A DNA stretch of 64,000 nucleotides, from assembly GCA_016713925.1 (NCBI GenBank), contig JADJOH010000008.1, forward strand, positions 372,001 to 436,000, in the 5' to 3' direction. Origin of the DNA: Bacteroidota bacterium. GTDB lineage: Bacteria; Bacteroidota; Bacteroidia; AKYH767-A; OLB10. The position numbers and the translations under genes were made by a program. Positions 61,512-64,000 of this stretch are shown one piece after another (the first letter of the stretch is position 1; every line of letters starts with the position of its first letter). The notes beneath the pieces are model-generated. The model did not search any database, was not told the DNA's origin, and was given only the letters and a program-made list of their open reading frames with translations.

Positions 61512-61901
61512 ATGATTAAACACCCCGGGTATGCAGTGTATGTACTGCTAAGTTTAAAAGATCAGCAATTTTACATTGGGTTCACTTCTGATTTCAAGCG
61601 GAGAATGGAGGAGCATGTAGAAGGCAATTCGAAAAGCACTGCTTGTCGAAGGCCATTCATCTGCCTGTTTGTGGAGTATTATCTTAGTAAGAAAGATGTG
61701 ATGAGACATGAGGAGTATTACAATACTTCAGCAGGTAAAAGTATTTTGCGTTTGATGTTACCAGAAAGTCTTTTGGAACAGAGAAGAAAAATCCACCTGA
61801 TAATCAAAGTCCACGCAAATAAAAATTTCTCGATTACGTCTTCTGAATATAGATACTCGAAAGATCGAAGTCTGGCGGATGAAGCTTCAAAAACCTTTTA
61901 A
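61512..61901 (+). CDS. GIY-YIG nuclease-family protein, copy 2
   Basis: About 129 residues from the ATG at 61512 (MIKHPGYAVYVLL); the frame is open to 61428 through hairpin C, so an upstream start is unlikely. The nuclease core matches copy 1 (FYIGFTSDFKRRMEEH, then a YYLSKKDVMRHEEYYNTSAG helix). The C-terminus continues for about 45 residues beyond the point where hairpin B ends copy 1. Catalytic arginine and glutamate positions are kept. It lies 21 nt before the SOUL gene but has no functional link to it that I can see. Likely role: DNA cleavage associated with the neighbouring hairpins (inference). Confidence 0.8.
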   Translation: MIKHPGYAVYVLLSLKDQQFYIGFTSDFKRRMEEHVEGNSKSTACRRPFICLFVEYYLSKKDVMRHEEYYNTSAGKSILRLMLPESLLEQRRKIHLIIKVHANKNFSITSSEYRYSKDRSLADEASKTF

Positions 61902-61922
61902 CGGCTGGCGTGTTTATGAAGT

Positions 61923-62513
61923 ATGAGAAAGAAGAAAATGATGATCTATATTTCAATTGTTTTAGTACTCATCGTACTGTTTTGGCAGACCGGCATCAGT
62001 AGTGGTACTGAGCAACGTTCCTATGTAGTGGAAAAAGTGTACGACGGCTTTGAAGTCCGCACTTACACTTCCGTTGTAATGGCTTCCGTTGAGCAGAATG
62101 GTGAGATGATGGAAACCGGAAACACGTCCTTTCGTACTCTGGCAGGCTATATTTTTGGCGGCAACGTCGGGGGCAAAAAAATAGCTATGACAGCGCCGGT
62201 GGTCATGCAGCCCGGAACGGAGGCCTCTACCACACGCATGAGTTTTGTTATGCCCAACGGTTATGACCTTTCTACACTCCCTGCCCCGCAAACATCCTCT
62301 ATTCGCTTGCATGAAGAAGCCGGTTACCGGATGGCCGTTATCCGATTTGGAGGCTTCGTTTCGAATAAGGATATTAAAGAAAAGGCCGACAAGCTCCGCC
62401 AACAGTTGAAAAAAGAAAATATTGCTTTTGTGGATGTCGTAATTTATATGGGATACAATCCGCCTTTTCAACTGATCAACCGCCGCAACGAAGTAGGTTT
62501 TATTCTGAAATAA
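61923..62513 (+). CDS. SOUL-family heme-binding protein
   Basis: A 196-residue protein with an N-terminal hydrophobic anchor or signal (residues 6-22). The SOUL/HEBP pattern is clear: EKVYDGFEVRTYTSVVMASV, FRTLAGYIFGGN, KIAMTAPVVMQ, MSFVMPNGYDLSTLPAP and the ending YMGYNPPFQLINRRNEVGF. SOUL proteins bind heme or related tetrapyrroles; bacterial members are poorly characterised. Length and motifs are complete. It stands alone on the plus strand after the GIY-YIG genes. Confidence 0.88.
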   Translation: MRKKKMMIYISIVLVLIVLFWQTGISSGTEQRSYVVEKVYDGFEVRTYTSVVMASVEQNGEMMETGNTSFRTLAGYIFGGNVGGKKIAMTAPVVMQPGTEASTTRMSFVMPNGYDLSTLPAPQTSSIRLHEEAGYRMAVIRFGGFVSNKDIKEKADKLRQQLKKENIAFVDVVIYMGYNPPFQLINRRNEVGFILK

Positions 62514-62807
62514 TAATCTGCTTCTCTCCACCACGGAGAATAACCTCGACATTGTCTGAATGCCGACCCTCTCTCCATTCAAATGAAGTGGATTCTTCTG
62601 CTACTGCCATAAACCCATTAATTTCAGTTAAGCACTAAATTCCGGAATAGTTTCTTACCGGATTCATCAAAACTTTTGGCTCATTTTGATTTATTACTCG
62701 TGAATGCTGTAAAGAGGAATGGATGATTATTGATGCTGCTTTCCCCTTCAAATGAAAGCACTAAATCTTTTCAGTATGTGATTCCTGATGTTCAGCACTC
62801 GGCAATT

Positions 62808-63743
62808 TTATTTTCTGAATTTCCTTTTTAGCTGCGCAATATCATTAGGGTCTCCAAACAAATAGAAGAATTTTAATCTCCACGTGGGTGCATTTCTCAT
62901 GTCATTCCATATGTCTACTACTTCGTGAAAATTGATGTAGACCGGATTTGCTTTATTTTCAATATTAGTGGTCACACCATACAGGACCTGTTCTTCTTCT
63001 TTCTGATAGGTGTTGAACAGGCGGTCCCAAAAAATGAATGTAGCCGCGTAATTTTTATTTATATATTTTTCTTGTGAGCCATGGTGTACACGGTGATTGG
63101 ACGGGGTGGCAAATATATACTCAATAACAGGGTGTAAGCGACCGATGTATTCCGTATGCACCCAGAACTGGAAAAGCACGGCTATCTGATTTGCAACGAA
63201 GAAAATAATTGGATGAAACCCGAGTAGGGCAACCGGTATAAAGAATACTAATTTTAAATGTTGTAACCAGCTCAGTCGAAAGGATACACTGAGATTATAA
63301 TGTTCCCCGGTATGGTGTACGACATGGGTAGCCCACCATATGCGTTGCTGATGGGAGATTCTATGCGCCCAATAGCTGCAAAAATCGAAAATAATATAGC
63401 AGGGTAAAAACGACCACCAGCTAAAGTGCATTCTCCAGGGCAGTAAATTATATACCCATATCACAAGAAAAAGCAGACTAAATTTAAGTGCAAATCCAAT
63501 AGCAACATTCCCGAGTCCGACTAAAACTGAACCAATAGTTTCAGCCTTTTTATAAAGTTCCTTGTTCTGTTTGTATGAAATAAACCATTCCAGCAAAACA
63601 AAGAAAAACATGAAAGGTGCTGCCCACAAAATGATTTCAGGCGAATTACTGGAAATATCATTAATTTGAGAATAGAGTATTTTTGGTGCGCCAAACATCG
63701 AATTAATATTCAATATAGTCATATGGAAATAATTTGAATCCAT
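62808..63743 (-). CDS. Sterol desaturase / fatty acid hydroxylase superfamily membrane protein
   Basis: A 311-residue multi-pass membrane protein with the three histidine boxes of the di-iron hydroxylase superfamily: HRISH (near 148), HVVHH (near 161) and HRVHHGSQEKY (near 242). Four to five hydrophobic segments surround them. Members hydroxylate or desaturate lipids using oxygen, so an aerobic or microaerobic phase of life is implied, in contrast to the anaerobic aromatic cluster. The lipid substrate cannot be assigned. Confidence 0.88.
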   Translation of the reverse strand: MDSNYFHMTILNINSMFGAPKILYSQINDISSNSPEIILWAAPFMFFFVLLEWFISYKQNKELYKKAETIGSVLVGLGNVAIGFALKFSLLFLVIWVYNLLPWRMHFSWWSFLPCYIIFDFCSYWAHRISHQQRIWWATHVVHHTGEHYNLSVSFRLSWLQHLKLVFFIPVALLGFHPIIFFVANQIAVLFQFWVHTEYIGRLHPVIEYIFATPSNHRVHHGSQEKYINKNYAATFIFWDRLFNTYQKEEEQVLYGVTTNIENKANPVYINFHEVVDIWNDMRNAPTWRLKFFYLFGDPNDIAQLKRKFRK

Positions 63744-63776
63744 TCATTCATTTTAATAAGAGAATTAGCGGATTTT

Positions 63777-63917
63777 TCAACGGAGCATTCTCTGTCCTCT
63801 TTCTTTTCTAAGCCGGGTACTTCCGTGTTTGTAGAAGTGAAATGCACTTTCATAAGCTGTAATATCATTTGCACCCCGTGTCTTTACATGGGCAAACATA
63901 GTATAAAAGTTGCACAT
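63777..63917 (-). CDS. Possible small ORF (46 residues)
   Basis: A minus-strand frame from ATG at 63917 to TGA at 63777 encodes a 46-residue basic peptide (MCNFYTMFAHVKTRGANDIT, and so on) rich in Arg, His and Phe. It lies 34 nt upstream of the start of the sterol-desaturase gene on the same strand. There is no recognisable domain or ribosome binding site. It may be real or chance. Confidence 0.25.
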   Translation of the reverse strand: MCNFYTMFAHVKTRGANDITAYESAFHFYKHGSTRLRKERGQRMLR

Positions 63918-64000
63918 TCGTGAATAACATAGCTTTTTATAATTCTATTTTTAAGGTTACAAAAGTCGCTCAATACAAGCTGCGATGCCTTACACAATTC

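Overview
The window reads as one contig piece from an uncultured Bacteroidota (Bacteroidia-like) bacterium. Supporting signs are secreted giants with type IX secretion (T9SS) C-terminal sorting domains, SprB-type repeats, TTTG / TAnnTTTG promoter boxes, few Shine-Dalgarno sequences and AT-rich DNA. Phylum is inferred from these family signatures, not from a marker gene.

Layout. (1) 1-3.5 kb, minus strand: a tightly overlapping set of a PEP-synthase-like protein (cut by the window edge), a UbiA-type prenyltransferase and a class I HMG-CoA reductase. (2) 3.9-13.4 kb: a frameshifted lipoprotein and two large secreted repeat proteins. (3) 13.9-37.8 kb, all minus strand: a cluster for anaerobic degradation of aromatic acids. 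The main operon runs from 37.76 kb down to 19.69 kb with gaps of 0-22 nt or short overlaps, except for one 88-nt gap. It encodes all four subunits of an ATP-dependent class I benzoyl-CoA reductase (BcrC, B, A, D), an acyl-CoA ligase (frameshifted here), a 2-hydroxyacyl-CoA-dehydratase-like protein, a fusion of a ketopantoate-reductase-like domain with a BcrA/D-type activase, a thiolase, the ring-modifying dehydrogenase Had, the ring hydrolase Oah, the dienoyl-CoA hydratase Dch, a 3-hydroxyacyl-CoA dehydrogenase/enoyl-CoA hydratase fusion, two molybdenum-hydroxylase maturation factors and a short-chain dehydrogenase. A neighbouring operon (18.6-13.9 kb) carries a 4-hydroxybenzoyl-CoA-reductase-type enzyme with its iron-sulfur and molybdenum subunits fused, a hemerythrin and a small flavin-barrel protein. 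Together these would take 4-hydroxybenzoyl-CoA to benzoyl-CoA, through reductive dearomatisation and ring opening to 3-hydroxypimelyl-CoA, and on to glutaryl-CoA plus acetyl-CoA. A small two-gene island with inverted-repeat ends separates the two operons.

(4) 37.8-47.3 kb: a spacer with a relic of a DEAD-box helicase gene, a frameshifted T9SS giant, the intact helicase, relics of a DUF2490 protein and a nitroreductase, and a PhnA-family gene. (5) 47.6-60.4 kb, plus strand: cell-surface and secreted proteins, including a metalloprotease and a 2726-residue mosaic protein. (6) 60.6-61.9 kb: a tRNA-Asn followed directly by four nested hairpins of shared architecture and two tandem GIY-YIG nuclease genes. 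(7) 61.9-63.9 kb: a SOUL heme-binding protein, a sterol-desaturase-family protein and a possible small ORF.

The most notable features are the complete class I benzoyl-CoA pathway in a Bacteroidota background, the reductase-activase fusion inside it, a candidate FNR-type anaerobic control site upstream of bcrC, and the tRNA-linked hairpin/GIY-YIG array. Four genes carry a frameshift or an in-frame stop. From sequence alone I cannot separate real decay from assembly error.
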